The notes: generated from the sequence alone by a model not told the origin. A DNA stretch of 64,000 nucleotides from Cetobacterium sp. NK01 (GCF_024506395.1 NZ_JANIBO010000005.1:53980-117979), one strand, 5' to 3'. Shown: positions 28,854 through 38,500, counted from the stretch's first letter. A program made the numbers and translations.

Positions 28854-29162
28854 TTATTTTTTCCCAAATTCAAAATATATATTTGATAATATCTCAAACT
28901 GCTCCTGTCTAAAATCATATTCTAAATTTTTTAGTAGCTTTTCCTGTAAACCTTCATTTTTTTGACTATATATAAAATTTAATTGTTTATCATATCTAAA
29001 AGATATGCTTGTCCCTATTTTCCACTTTAAAAAATCAAAAAAAGTATCTTCACTATATTCTTCAGGAATTTCAATTCTTTGAAAATCAATTTTATCAAAT
29101 ATTCTTAATATCAATTCAAATCTTTTTTCTTTTACTTTATCATTTAAAATTTTATTCTCCAC
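28854..29162 (-). CDS. Hypothetical protein (102 aa) upstream of ade
   Basis: Not recognised. GTG start at 29162 with GGAGG 6 bases upstream. The product is soluble, acidic to neutral and mostly helical (KVKEKRFELILRIFDKIDF...), with a short beta stretch TSISFRYDKQLNFIYSQK. It ends about 50 bp before ade and has the same orientation, so it is likely co-transcribed with it. No cysteine-based or metal motif is visible. Confidence 0.5.
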   Translation of the reverse strand: MENKILNDKVKEKRFELILRIFDKIDFQRIEIPEEYSEDTFFDFLKWKIGTSISFRYDKQLNFIYSQKNEGLQEKLLKNLEYDFRQEQFEILSNIYFEFGKK

Positions 29163-29203
29163 AATTTTCCTCCAAATTATTTTTTTATATTATACCACCT
29201 TAA

Positions 29204-29240
29204 TAAAAAAGTTGTAGAAATTTTTATTCCTACAACTTTA
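29204..29240 (-). terminator. Terminator of tnaA
   Basis: GTTGTAG / CTACAAC hairpin; on the minus strand it is followed by TTTTTTA. It lies in the gap before the 102-aa gene. Confidence 0.75.
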
Positions 29241-29286
29241 TAATTATATTTAAATTTTATTTTATACTGCTTTCTAAACTAATGAT

Positions 29287-30684
29287 TTAATCTTCTATAA
29301 TCTCTAGGGAAGCTTGGAAGTGTCTTAATATCGGTGGTTCCCAAGTTATTCTGTAGCCTCTTGTGATTTCATGAGCTCTCTCTTTTATCGCTATTAGAGC
29401 ATCTGCTATTACATCTAAATGGGCTTGTGTGTAAACTCTTCTAGGAATAGCAAGTCTTGTAAATTCAAAATCTGCTTCTAATTGCTCATTTGTATCTGGG
29501 TCATTTCCTAACATGTAAGAGCCTATATCACAACTTCTAATTCCTGCTTCTTTATAAAGTTCTATAGCTAAGACTTGTCCTGGAAACTCATTAAATGGTA
29601 TATTTGGGAAAATTTTTGAAGCATCTACAAATACACCGTGTCCACCAACTGGAGATTGATATATAATTCCTGCATCATCAAGACGAGAAGCTAAATACTC
29701 CATCTGTCCAATTCTATATCTTAAAAAGTTTTCATCGATTCCTTCTAATAATCCTATAGCTAGTGCTTCTAAATCTCTTCCCGAAAGCCCTCCATAAGTT
29801 GTAAATCCTTCAAAACTTATACAATTTGCTTTTATTTTTAAGATCATATCTGCATTTTCTACAGCATTTTTTACTCCTATTAGTCCTCCCATATTAACTA
29901 TTGTATCTTTTTTTGCTGACATAGTGAAGAAATCTGCATAAGAAAACATCTCTTTTATTATATCTTTTATCGACATGTTTGCACATTCAGGCTCATCTCT
30001 TTTTATAAAATATGCATTTTCTGCATAACGTGCTGCATCTATATTTAATGGTATATTATATTTTTTACAAATAGCTGCGACTTCTCGAGCATTTTTCATT
30101 GAAACAGGTTGTCCACCAGCAGAGTTATTTGTAATAGTCAATACTACTAATCCTATTTTTTCTGGACCATACTCTTGTATTAATTTTTCCATTTTTTCAA
30201 CATCCATATTTCCTTTAAATTTAGATCTTTTACCTGGATCTTTTGCCTCTGGGACTACACAATCTAAAGGTCTTGCTCCTGCTAGGATAACATGTGCTCT
30301 TGTTGTATCAAAAAACATATTTGAAATTGCATATTGTCCTGACTTTAAAAAAGTTGGAAATAACACTTTTTCTGCTGCTCTTCCTTGATGCACTGGTTGA
30401 ATAAATTCATATCCAAAAATATCCTTAGCAGTATTTACTAATTTAAAATAACTTGAAGCTCCTGCATACGCTTCATCACCTCTCATTACCCCTGCCCATT
30501 GATCTTGACTCATTGCATTAGTTCCTGAATCCGTTAATAAATCAATGTAAACATCCTCTCCTCTTAAATTAAAAAGATTGTAATTAGCCTCTTTAATTTT
30601 TTCTGCTCTTTCTTCTGATGTAGTCATTTTAATTGTTTCAACCATTTTAATTCTAAATGGTTCTGGAACATACTTGATAGCCAT
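29287..30684 (-). CDS. tnaA: Tryptophanase
   Basis: PLP enzyme of the tryptophanase/tyrosine phenol-lyase family that splits L-tryptophan to indole, pyruvate and ammonia. Visible are [75 protein letters not shown] and the PLP lysine in [12 protein letters not shown] near residue 258. The substrate-deciding position reads CDIGS: Ile as in tryptophanase, where tyrosine phenol-lyase has Arg (MERG). The 465 aa are normal. GGAGGT lies 8 bases upstream of ATG 30684. A near-consensus promoter and a GC-rich structured leader precede it; no transporter gene follows. Confidence 0.88.
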   Translation of the reverse strand: MAIKYVPEPFRIKMVETIKMTTSEERAEKIKEANYNLFNLRGEDVYIDLLTDSGTNAMSQDQWAGVMRGDEAYAGASSYFKLVNTAKDIFGYEFIQPVHQGRAAEKVLFPTFLKSGQYAISNMFFDTTRAHVILAGARPLDCVVPEAKDPGKRSKFKGNMDVEKMEKLIQEYGPEKIGLVVLTITNNSAGGQPVSMKNAREVAAICKKYNIPLNIDAARYAENAYFIKRDEPECANMSIKDIIKEMFSYADFFTMSAKKDTIVNMGGLIGVKNAVENADMILKIKANCISFEGFTTYGGLSGRDLEALAIGLLEGIDENFLRYRIGQMEYLASRLDDAGIIYQSPVGGHGVFVDASKIFPNIPFNEFPGQVLAIELYKEAGIRSCDIGSYMLGNDPDTNEQLEADFEFTRLAIPRRVYTQAHLDVIADALIAIKERAHEITRGYRITWEPPILRHFQASLEIIED

Positions 30685-30708
30685 AACGTTATACCTCCGT
30701 TTTTAGTC

Positions 30709-30744
30709 TACCCCGGTCATCTGTTTTCAGATAGGCGGACGGTA
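30709..30744 (-). promoter_or_regulatory. Structured GC-rich leader of tnaA
   Basis: The minus-strand RNA can fold as UACC-GUC ... AUCUG-AAAA-CAGAU ... GAC ... GGUA (36 nt) with asymmetric internal loops CGCCU and CGG. It is by far the most GC-rich non-coding block here. It sits between the predicted start of transcription near 30776 and the GGAGGT ribosome site at about 30692-30697. No tnaC-like Trp-containing leader peptide was found. Confidence 0.55.
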
Positions 30745-30782
30745 TTTCCTTTTTAGAATTTTATTCAAACTCTTGATAAATT

Positions 30783-30812
30783 TATATACCCTATTAAAAT
30801 TCATTTTGTCAA
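30783..30812 (-). promoter_or_regulatory. tnaA promoter
   Basis: TTGACA (30807-30812), 18-bp spacer, TATATA (30783-30788) on the minus strand; predicted leader of about 90 nt. Confidence 0.6.
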
Positions 30813-30852
30813 ATTAAGTTATGTTTTATATTAATTTGATTATCATAATTTC

Positions 30853-30883
30853 TTGACTCTCAACTTACTTTATAGTTTATAAT
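30853..30883 (+). promoter_or_regulatory. MerR-type promoter of RND operon 2
   Basis: TTGACT (30853-30858), a 19-bp spacer and TATAAT (30878-30883). The overlong 19-bp spacer is the hallmark of promoters activated by MerR-family proteins; the operon ends with a MerR gene (36265). A partial inverted repeat AACT...AGTT lies inside the spacer. Confidence 0.65.
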
Positions 30884-30919
30884 CTCATATTGTGAATTTA
30901 TTATTAATAAGGAGAAACT

Positions 30920-32158
30920 ATGAAAAAATACCTACTACTATTTTTAACTTTGAATATAGTTACTTTTTCTATAGAGTTAACATTGGATAAATCTATTGAT
31001 TTAGCTAAAAAAAACAACCGACAACTCAAAGAAAAAAATATTACTATAAAACAAAAAAAATTAAATGAAAATGTAAAAATTAAAAATGCTCTTCCCTCTC
31101 TTAGAGCACAAACTATATACATTGATCATGATGAATCAAAAAACTTAAATAGTTCTTTTCAAAATGGTATTTATCTATCACAGCCTATTTTTACAGGTGG
31201 TGAACTTTACTATAATATTAAAAGTAGTAAAGCTCTTAGAGAATTTGAAGAAAATGACTATATTACCCAAAATATTAATTTAGAGTTAAATGTTATTCAA
31301 ACTTATATTAGCTGTCTTCAACTTAAGAAAACTTTGAATGTATATAAGACTTCTCAAAAAGAGAAACAAGAAGAATTAAAAAAACAACAAGAATTTTACA
31401 ATCTTAGTCTTATCGATAAAAGTGAAGTTTTGAAAATTGAAACATCATTATATCAAACCGAAACATCAATCCTTAAAATTAAAAATAATATTATTGCTCA
31501 AGAACTTACTTTAAAAAATCTTTTAGGATTAAATATTGAAGAAAACATAATTTTAAAAGAAATGAATTTTTCAAATTTTATGACAATAAATATTGATTTA
31601 AAAAAAGATACTGAAAGAGCTTTATCGAATAGTACTCTTTCTAAAAAACTAGACAAAAATATTTTAATTAGTGAGTATAATTCTAAAAGTAATCGAAGCA
31701 GTTTCCTTCCTAAAGTAGATTTAGAGTACGGTTATGAATCTTTAGAGGAGTCAAGTTTTTCAAAATCTAATAATGACTGGGAATGGAGAGTTGGGATTAC
31801 TTTTAAATGGGATATTTTTAACTTTGGAAGTGGCATTGATAGTTATAAAGAGTCAACTTTAGAGATTGAAAAGCAAAAAATTTCAAAAATAGATTCACTA
31901 GAGATATTAAAAAAACAGATTAAAACTGCTTATTTAGATTTAATAACAGCTAAAGAAGTTATTATTACAAATGAAAAGGCTCTTTTAACAGCTTTTGAAA
32001 CATTTAAAATTGATAAAGAGAAATTTTCTAATAGAATTATTGACTCTGTTGATTTTTTAAAAAGTGAATCACAACTTCGAGAGGCTCAAATTACTCATAT
32101 AAACTCTCAACTTGATTACTTCTTATACTATCAACAGTATCTATCACTTTTAAAATAA
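30920..32158 (+). CDS. TolC-family outer-membrane efflux protein
   Basis: Outer-membrane channel of the second tripartite pump. A signal peptide covers residues 1-15, followed by the TolC repeats: first half from LTLDKSIDLAKKNNRQLKEK, equatorial GIYLSQPIFTGGELYYNI near 88, second half with FKWDIFNFGSG near 295 and a C-terminal helix pair ending DSVDFLKSESQLREAQITHINSQLDYF. Its 412 aa are the standard size, unlike the enlarged TolC at 16.2 kb. AAGGAG precedes the ATG. It is the first gene of a TolC-adaptor-permease-MerR operon, with the adaptor starting 14 bp after its stop. Confidence 0.88.
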   Translation: MKKYLLLFLTLNIVTFSIELTLDKSIDLAKKNNRQLKEKNITIKQKKLNENVKIKNALPSLRAQTIYIDHDESKNLNSSFQNGIYLSQPIFTGGELYYNIKSSKALREFEENDYITQNINLELNVIQTYISCLQLKKTLNVYKTSQKEKQEELKKQQEFYNLSLIDKSEVLKIETSLYQTETSILKIKNNIIAQELTLKNLLGLNIEENIILKEMNFSNFMTINIDLKKDTERALSNSTLSKKLDKNILISEYNSKSNRSSFLPKVDLEYGYESLEESSFSKSNNDWEWRVGITFKWDIFNFGSGIDSYKESTLEIEKQKISKIDSLEILKKQIKTAYLDLITAKEVIITNEKALLTAFETFKIDKEKFSNRIIDSVDFLKSESQLREAQITHINSQLDYFLYYQQYLSLLK

Positions 32159-32172
32159 TACAGGAGGATTTA

Positions 32173-33234
32173 ATGAATAAAATATTACTTACACTTTTTT
32201 TTACTCTAATTTTAGTTGGATGTAAAGATAAAAAAGTTACTCAAGAGGTAAAATCTGAAATTATCAAAGAGGTTAAGGTTCAAGAATTAAAAATCCAAAA
32301 TATTAAAAATACTAAAATTTATAATGGAGATATAAATCCCTTAAAAGAGGTTAGTATTATAACTCCCACTGGAGGTTATGCTAAAAATATTAGATATAAA
32401 AATGGAGATATAATTAATTCAGAAACAACTATTTTAACTTTAACAGATGCAGCTACTGAAGCTAGCTATTTTGAAGCAGAAGGTACACTAATTAAATCTA
32501 GATCAAATTATAATACATCTAAAATTTCCTTTGAAAAATATAAAAATTTATTTGAAAAGAAACTTATTTCAGAGGAACTGTATCTTCAATCTAAAAATAA
32601 TATGGAGCAAAGTTTAGGTGAATTAAAAATTGCAGAAGCTAATTTTATAAGAGCCAATGATAATTATAAAAGACTTTTTGTAAAATCTGATATATCTGGA
32701 GTCATAACGGATTTGGATATTAAAAATAACGAAAAAATATCTTCTAATTCTAAGCTGTTAACTGTGATTGAAAATAATATAATGGAAATAAAAATTGCTG
32801 TAAATGGAGAAGATATTAAAAATATAACTCCTGAAAAAGAAGCTAAAGTTTATATTTCAGATTTAGATAAAACCGTTATTGGAAAAGTTAGTGAAATAAA
32901 TTTATCTGCTGATACTAATACAAAAAAATATAATATTAAAATACAAATTCCAAACAATGACAAATCTATTTTAAAAGGGATGTATGGTAAAGTAGAAATG
33001 GAGCAAATGGAAATTAATGGACTTTTTGTTCCTCAAGAAGCTGTTATGATTAAAGATCTTTACTCATATATTGCAGTTATTCGTGACAATCAATCCATCA
33101 TTTATAAAGTTGATCGTGGAATCTCTCAAGGAAATCTTCAAGAAATATATTTTGAGAATTTTAAAGAGGGAGATAAAGTTGTTGTTCAAGGACAATATCT
33201 TCTTAATAATAACGATAAAGTGAGGGAGATTTAG
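32173..33234 (+). CDS. RND efflux periplasmic adaptor (lipoprotein)
   Basis: Membrane fusion protein joining pump and channel. The lipoprotein signal ends LILVGC (Cys near residue 17). Lipoyl half-motifs (SIITPTGGYAKNIRYKNGDIINSETTILTL near 62-90 and RLFVKSDISGVITDLDIKNNEKI near 165) flank a helical hairpin at about 95-155; a beta-barrel (MEIKIAVNGEDI) and C-terminal domain (GLFVPQEAVMI) follow. At 353 aa it is typical. AGGAGG precedes the ATG. It ends 2 bp before the permease. Confidence 0.88.
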   Translation: MNKILLTLFFTLILVGCKDKKVTQEVKSEIIKEVKVQELKIQNIKNTKIYNGDINPLKEVSIITPTGGYAKNIRYKNGDIINSETTILTLTDAATEASYFEAEGTLIKSRSNYNTSKISFEKYKNLFEKKLISEELYLQSKNNMEQSLGELKIAEANFIRANDNYKRLFVKSDISGVITDLDIKNNEKISSNSKLLTVIENNIMEIKIAVNGEDIKNITPEKEAKVYISDLDKTVIGKVSEINLSADTNTKKYNIKIQIPNNDKSILKGMYGKVEMEQMEINGLFVPQEAVMIKDLYSYIAVIRDNQSIIYKVDRGISQGNLQEIYFENFKEGDKVVVQGQYLLNNNDKVREI

Positions 33235-33236
33235 TC

Positions 33237-36200
33237 ATGAGATTACTTTCTGAATTTTCTATAAAAAAACCTGCAACAGCAACAATGATTATAATATCTA
33301 TGATATTCTTTGGTCTATTAGGTCTATCAAAAATGCCAATAGAACTAATGCCAAATACATCCAATCCAACCGTTAGAATTACTATTGAGTGGAAAGGAGC
33401 TACTCCTGAAGATGTTGATAAAATGATTACTAAAAAAGTTGAAGATATTCTTCCAAATGTTGATGGTATCACAGAATATTCTTCTACATCAAGTTCAGAG
33501 ACATCAAAAATAAATGTAAAATTTAAATATGGAACTAACATCGAAACAAAAATAACTTTAATACAAAATGAAATTAACCAAATAAAAAATAAATTACCTG
33601 AAGATATTGAAGAACCATCTATTAGAGAACAATCTATGGGTTCTATTCCAGCTGCTGTTTTAACTATGTCTGGAGGAGACCCCATGGAAGTCAGAACTTA
33701 TGCTGAAAATAGTTTAAAACCACTTTTAGAGAGAATCGAAGGTGTTTCGCAAATTATAATTTTTGGTGGTAAAGAACAAGAGGTTTTAGTCGAAATTGAT
33801 CCTGAAAAACTCGAAAACTATAACTTTGGAATTTTAGAAGTTTCTAATTTAATATCTAGGGCAAGTACTACTATTCCTGGTGGACAAGTTAAAGAGGGTG
33901 AAAAAGAGTTTTATATAAAAGTTCAAGGGGAGTTAAAAACTCCTCAAGAAATTGAAAATATTATTTTAAAAAATGATAATGGTCATCTTCTAAGACTAAA
34001 AGATGTTGCAGATATTAGAATTGATACTAAAGACCCTTCTAGTTTATTTAGAAAAAATAGTTCCGATGGTCTAGTTATCGTTGTTGCTAAAACTGATGAT
34101 GGAAACGCTATTGAAATTGTAGATTCTATTAATAAGACTTTAAAAAAAGTTAAAAACTCCCTACCTTTAAATTCTACTATCGATTACGACTTTGACTCTA
34201 CAATTACAATTAATAATTCAATAAATAATGTTAAAGAAACTGGAATTATTGGTTTAATTTTAGCTTCAGGTATATTATATTTGTTTTTAAAAAGTATATC
34301 TGCTACTATAGTTATTGCTGTAGCTATACCAATATCTGTTATTTTTACATTTTTCCTTTTAAATGCTCAAGGTTTAACACTAAACCTTGTCTCACTAATG
34401 GGATTATCTTTAGGAATTGGTATGCTTGTTGACAACTCTGTTGTTGTTTTAGATAATATATATAGACATCTGAGTGAACTTGGGAAGAATAGAGTTCAAG
34501 CTGCTAAAGATGGAGCCGCTGAAATGGGCCTTCCTGTTTTAGCATCAACTTTAACAACAGTTTCTGTATTTTTACCAATAGTTTTCCAAGAAGGAATGGC
34601 TAAGGAACAATTTAAAGATCTTTCATATTCTATCTCTTATTCATTATTTGCTTCATTAATTGTTGCCTTGGTTTTTGTTCCTATGCTTTCAAGTAAAATA
34701 TTGAATGAAAAAAAAGATATAAACTCAGAAGGAAAATTTATAAAAAAACTAAAAAAAATATATCTTTCAATTCTAAGATGGGCTATTAAAAATAGAGGAA
34801 TTACTGCTATTTTAACTATATTACTTTTTATAGGTTCTATTTTTGCAGCTTCAACGTTAGGCGGAGGATTTATTCCTACAACTGATGAAGGAAGATTCGC
34901 TATTGTTGCGAAACTTCCTTCTAGTGCCGATATAAATATGAGCAATAGAATTGGAAGTATATTAGAAAATAAAGTTAAAGATATATCTATTGTTAACTCA
35001 TATACTATGTCTGGAGATACTAGCAATGCTATTTTAAATATAAATGCTGGACTAAAAACATCTAGAAAGGAAAGTTTACAAGAAATTGTTAAAAATTTAA
35101 GATTAACTTTTACAGGTATTCCAGATGTTATTTTAACTGTTATTCCTTCTTATGTATTCGGTTCTGATGGTATTTACGATGTTGAATTTGAACTTTACTC
35201 TGATAATGAATCACAACTAAAAGAAATATCTGAAAAGTTAAAAGAAAAAATGTACTATATCAATGGAATAACAGATATTTCCTCTTCTTTTGAAGGCGGA
35301 AAACCTGAAGGGAAGATTATTGTGGATAGAGAAAAAGCCAAGTTTTATGGAGTTGACATTGAAAGCCTAGCACTAATGATTAAAACCCAAATTTTAGGAG
35401 GACAGCCAATCACGATAAATAGTGATAATCAAGAGATTGATGTGACCGTACAACTTCAAAAAAAATATAGAACTTCTACAAAACTACTAATGGACTCTCG
35501 GATTACTTTAGATAATGGAAAAAATATTAGAATCTCTGATATAGCTAACCTTGTTTTAGAAGAAGGTCCATCTAAGATTGAAAAAAAAGATAAAAAAAAG
35601 AAAGTTGTTCTTTTTGCTAATTTAGAAAATGGATTTGATTTACAAAGCGCTAAAAATTCTATTATAGAAACGTTTAATAATTTAGGTATCCCTGAAAGTA
35701 TTTCTTTTGGATTTGGTGGAGATAGTGCCGATATAGCTAATATGGGAAATCAACTTTTCATAAGTTTCTTAGTTGCCATATTCTTAATCTATTTTATTTT
35801 AGTTTGGCAATTTGAATCTTTTATTTTTCCATTTATTATTTTGCTTTCAATTCCTCTTTCAACTATGGGTGCTTTGTACAGTTTAGCTTTATTTAGAGTT
35901 AATCTTGATGCTATGGTTGCTGTTGGTTTTGTAATGCTTGCTGGAATAGTTGTTAATAACGCTATAGTTTTAATTGATTTTATAAATATTAGAAGAGAAG
36001 CTGGTGATAATATTAACCGAGCTCTTATTGTATCTGGTAAAACAAGACTTAGACCTATACTTATGACTACTTTAACTACTGTTTTAGGAATGATCCCCTT
36101 AGCTTTAAGTAATGGTGATGGTTCTGAAATGTATGCTGGAATGTCTTTTGTTGTTATATTTGGACTCTCTACCGCTACTTTGTTTACCTTAATTGTTATT

Positions 36201-36263
36201 CCTGTTTTCTATTATCTAGTTGATGATATGAAAAAACATATAAAAAAGATTACTAGGAGATAA
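33237..36263 (+). CDS. RND efflux permease (HAE1/AcrB type)
   Basis: Inner-membrane proton/drug antiporter, 1008 aa, with twelve membrane segments in the AcrB layout. The N-terminal membrane segment is at residues 10-30 (PATATMIIISMIFFGLLGL). TM4 carries LGIGMLVDNSVVVLDNIYRH with the first relay Asp. The C-terminal half has GFVMLAGIVVNNAIVLIDFIN near 905 and the conserved RLRPILMTTLTTVLGMIPLAL. Length and motifs fit the Gram-negative HAE1 family of multidrug pumps. GAGGGAG precedes the ATG. It is followed 1 bp later by the MerR regulator of the same transcript. Confidence 0.9.
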   Translation: MRLLSEFSIKKPATATMIIISMIFFGLLGLSKMPIELMPNTSNPTVRITIEWKGATPEDVDKMITKKVEDILPNVDGITEYSSTSSSETSKINVKFKYGTNIETKITLIQNEINQIKNKLPEDIEEPSIREQSMGSIPAAVLTMSGGDPMEVRTYAENSLKPLLERIEGVSQIIIFGGKEQEVLVEIDPEKLENYNFGILEVSNLISRASTTIPGGQVKEGEKEFYIKVQGELKTPQEIENIILKNDNGHLLRLKDVADIRIDTKDPSSLFRKNSSDGLVIVVAKTDDGNAIEIVDSINKTLKKVKNSLPLNSTIDYDFDSTITINNSINNVKETGIIGLILASGILYLFLKSISATIVIAVAIPISVIFTFFLLNAQGLTLNLVSLMGLSLGIGMLVDNSVVVLDNIYRHLSELGKNRVQAAKDGAAEMGLPVLASTLTTVSVFLPIVFQEGMAKEQFKDLSYSISYSLFASLIVALVFVPMLSSKILNEKKDINSEGKFIKKLKKIYLSILRWAIKNRGITAILTILLFIGSIFAASTLGGGFIPTTDEGRFAIVAKLPSSADINMSNRIGSILENKVKDISIVNSYTMSGDTSNAILNINAGLKTSRKESLQEIVKNLRLTFTGIPDVILTVIPSYVFGSDGIYDVEFELYSDNESQLKEISEKLKEKMYYINGITDISSSFEGGKPEGKIIVDREKAKFYGVDIESLALMIKTQILGGQPITINSDNQEIDVTVQLQKKYRTSTKLLMDSRITLDNGKNIRISDIANLVLEEGPSKIEKKDKKKKVVLFANLENGFDLQSAKNSIIETFNNLGIPESISFGFGGDSADIANMGNQLFISFLVAIFLIYFILVWQFESFIFPFIILLSIPLSTMGALYSLALFRVNLDAMVAVGFVMLAGIVVNNAIVLIDFINIRREAGDNINRALIVSGKTRLRPILMTTLTTVLGMIPLALSNGDGSEMYAGMSFVVIFGLSTATLFTLIVIPVFYYLVDDMKKHIKKITRR

Positions 36264-36264
36264 T

Positions 36265-37068
36265 ATGTTTGATGAATTTTTTACAATAGGAGAAGTTTCT
36301 AAATCTACGAATATTCCAATATCAACTCTACGATATTATGATAAGGTTGGTTTACTTTCTCCAGCTTTTAAAAATGACGATACTAATTACCGTTACTATA
36401 CACCTATGCAAATAATTACATTAAAAGTAATTAGTCATATGAGGCATTTGGGATTTTCTATTGAATATATAAAAAGTCATTTTGAAAATATGGATTATGA
36501 ACACACTTTACAACTATTTGAAAAAGTGTTATTAGAAACAAAATTAGAAATAAAAAAACTAAAAAATACAGAAAAAGAACTAGTTGAAAGTTGGAATAAA
36601 TTTAAAGAAAATTTCCAATTAGAAAAAAAGGTTGGTATTCCCTTTATAGATGAAACTGCTGATATTAAAGGGATTATTTATAATGGCCCTGTTCATTCTT
36701 TAGGAGAATTAAGCAAAACATTAAAAAATATTGATAATTTTGAAATTAGTAATAATTTAACACCTGTTTTAAGAGGGTTTAAGGTTTCCTTTAATAATTG
36801 GAAAAAAAATAGATTTACTAAAGATTGTCTTATTGCTAGTATGAAAGAAAATCATACAAATAAATCAATAGTTATTCCTAAAGGAAAATATGCTTGTGTT
36901 TATGGTAAAGGTACTTTTGAAGAACAAAATATTATTGAAAATCTTTTAAATTGGATAAAAGAAAATGGATATTCACCTAAAAACGAGTTTTATTTAACGT
37001 TCACAGATCTAATTATGTTTAAAAGTAAAAAAGATTTTTTATATCTTTTGAGAATCCCAATAATTTAA
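36265..37068 (+). CDS. MerR-family regulator of RND operon 2
   Basis: Multidrug-sensing MerR protein, BmrR-like. The N-terminal winged helix reads FTIGEVSKSTNIPISTLRYYDKVGLLSP (residues 6-33) followed by NYRYYTPMQIITLKVISHMRHLGFSIEYI. A dimerising coiled coil spans about 75-115. The C-terminal half (about 125-267) is a GyrI-like effector domain ending FLYLLRIPII, used in this group to bind hydrophobic cations. It starts 1 bp after the permease stop with AGGAG upstream, so translation is coupled. It probably activates its own operon from the 19-bp-spacer promoter at 30853-30883. A second MerR of the same build is at 62780. Confidence 0.88.
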   Translation: MFDEFFTIGEVSKSTNIPISTLRYYDKVGLLSPAFKNDDTNYRYYTPMQIITLKVISHMRHLGFSIEYIKSHFENMDYEHTLQLFEKVLLETKLEIKKLKNTEKELVESWNKFKENFQLEKKVGIPFIDETADIKGIIYNGPVHSLGELSKTLKNIDNFEISNNLTPVLRGFKVSFNNWKKNRFTKDCLIASMKENHTNKSIVIPKGKYACVYGKGTFEEQNIIENLLNWIKENGYSPKNEFYLTFTDLIMFKSKKDFLYLLRIPII

Positions 37069-37075
37069 AAATAAA

Positions 37076-37110
37076 GAAAAAGCAGCCTATTTATTAAGCT
37101 GCTTTTTGCT
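37076..37110. terminator. Bidirectional terminator
   Basis: AAAAAGCAGC / GCTGCTTTTT hairpin between convergent MerR and rhodanese genes. Confidence 0.8.
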
Positions 37111-37112
37111 AT

Positions 37113-38399
37113 TTAGTTCTCTATCCCTGTTTCAATTGGATTTGAACTATCTTCACTCCATTCCATCCAACCATTGGAATAAAGAGCATTATTTTTTAAT
37201 CCCATCACTTGAGAATAAAATAATACTTCTGCTGCTCTCCATCCTGATCCACAGAAAAATGTTAACTCTTTATTTGTATTAATTCCTAATCCAGACCACA
37301 TAGAGATAATTTCATAACTATTTCTCATTGTATTATCAATATTTCTATAGTCTTCCAATGTTGTTGATTTAGTTCCAGATTTTCCCCATACGGATCCTTT
37401 AATTCTACCTTTTCTATCCATATATGAATATCCTGATTCTTTTCCGATTCTCTCATTATATGATCTAATATCTACTAAAAGTTTTGAATTTTTATTATCT
37501 TTTAAAACTTGCTTTGCTCCATTTTCATTTACTATTAAATTTTTATTTAAAGGAACTTTAGATCCAAAATCTTTAATTGGAGTTGGTTTAACAATTCCCA
37601 TTTCTGTTTTGTATCCAGCATCTTTCCAAGCATCTAAACCGCCATTTAAAACTCTTACATCTTTTACTCCAAGATATTTTAAAATTATAGCTAATCTATA
37701 CGAAGCCATTACATCTTCTCCGTAAAGAACAACTGCATCATTTTTAGATATTCCCATCTCTTCCGCAAATTTAATTAAATTTTCATCCGTATTTAGCATC
37801 CATTTTGGTGGTGGCTCTATACTATCTGTATTAATATGTGGTGCTCCTGGAATATGACCAGCTAAATATACAGCAGCATCTTTTATACTTCCCCAAGATA
37901 CTTCAAAAACTTTAATCTCATTTTTATCCATAGCATTTTTTACCCAAGTTGCAGGAACTAGAATTTCATAATTTTCATATGCTTCAAAAGGCAATTTGTT
38001 ATAATCTTTATTTTTTTCAAGATCATAAAAATAAATGTTTTTTATTCCATTTTCTTTTAGATATTTCTCTACCTCTTTAATTTCGGTAGTTGTTCCGTAT
38101 AAAACAATGTTTTTTTCAGATATAATTCCTTTTTCTAAAACTCTTTGCTTCAATATCTCTTTATTATTAGAACTTAAATATTTTGTTTTTAGCCAATTAG
38201 CAGATAAATCAGTAGCTCCCTTTATATGTCCATTTATTTTTAGATTAGATAAATTCCATCCATTATATTCATTACTATCTCTTGTATCAACTATAATCCA
38301 TTCAGAATTATTAAGATTTTTTAATAGCTCATTAGTTGAGATATCCTTTCCTAATAAAATTGTTGATAAAATTATTAGTAAAAATAATATTTTTTTCAT
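37113..38399 (-). CDS. Exported triple-rhodanese sulfurtransferase
   Basis: Periplasmic sulfurtransferase, 428 aa. A signal peptide spans residues 1-17. Three rhodanese modules follow: residues about 22-130 (IIVDTRDSNEYNGW; the active-site loop reads LYGTTTE, no Cys), about 145-262 (VFEVSWGSIKDAAVYLAGHIPGAPHINTDSIEPPPKWML; loop LYGEDVMASY, no Cys) and about 290-425 (LLVDIRSYNERIG; loop FFCGSGWRAAE with the persulfide Cys near 384). So only the last module can carry sulfur. It resembles periplasmic thiosulfate:cyanide-type sulfurtransferases. It is expressed alone behind a leader element shared with the ECF/TudS operon at 44.7 kb. GGGAG precedes the ATG. Confidence 0.8.
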   Translation of the reverse strand: MKKILFLLIILSTILLGKDISTNELLKNLNNSEWIIVDTRDSNEYNGWNLSNLKINGHIKGATDLSANWLKTKYLSSNNKEILKQRVLEKGIISEKNIVLYGTTTEIKEVEKYLKENGIKNIYFYDLEKNKDYNKLPFEAYENYEILVPATWVKNAMDKNEIKVFEVSWGSIKDAAVYLAGHIPGAPHINTDSIEPPPKWMLNTDENLIKFAEEMGISKNDAVVLYGEDVMASYRLAIILKYLGVKDVRVLNGGLDAWKDAGYKTEMGIVKPTPIKDFGSKVPLNKNLIVNENGAKQVLKDNKNSKLLVDIRSYNERIGKESGYSYMDRKGRIKGSVWGKSGTKSTTLEDYRNIDNTMRNSYEIISMWSGLGINTNKELTFFCGSGWRAAEVLFYSQVMGLKNNALYSNGWMEWSEDSSNPIETGIEN

Positions 38400-38434
38400 T
38401 CTGTATTTCTCCCTAACTTATATTTTAAGACAAC

Positions 38435-38500
38435 ACTTTGCCAAATAAATTTTTAACTTTTAACCTAAAAGTTCCATCCTCAGTTAACTCATTTCAAAGT
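38435..38500 (-). promoter_or_regulatory. Conserved leader element, copy 1 (rhodanese gene)
   Basis: Minus-strand RNA element of 66 nt. Closing stem ACUUUG (38495-38500) with CAAAGU (38435-38440); inside, GAAAUGA at 38489-38495 and the hairpin CUUUUAGGUUAAAAG at about 38457-38471. The same GAAAUGA and an identical hairpin occur at 44758-44823, where the closing stem has a different sequence that still pairs. It lies about 35-100 nt upstream of the rhodanese ATG, downstream of TATAAT-like -10 elements at 38523-38533. Confidence 0.65.

Noticed and set aside
29287..30684. Tyrosine phenol-lyase instead of tryptophanase
   Set aside because: The position that is Arg in tyrosine phenol-lyase (MERG) is Ile here (CDIGS), and DTT rather than TTT precedes the aromatic-binding segment.
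33203..33685. 160-codon minus-strand frame inside the RND permease gene
   Set aside because: Shadow of a well-supported permease reading frame; no ribosome site.
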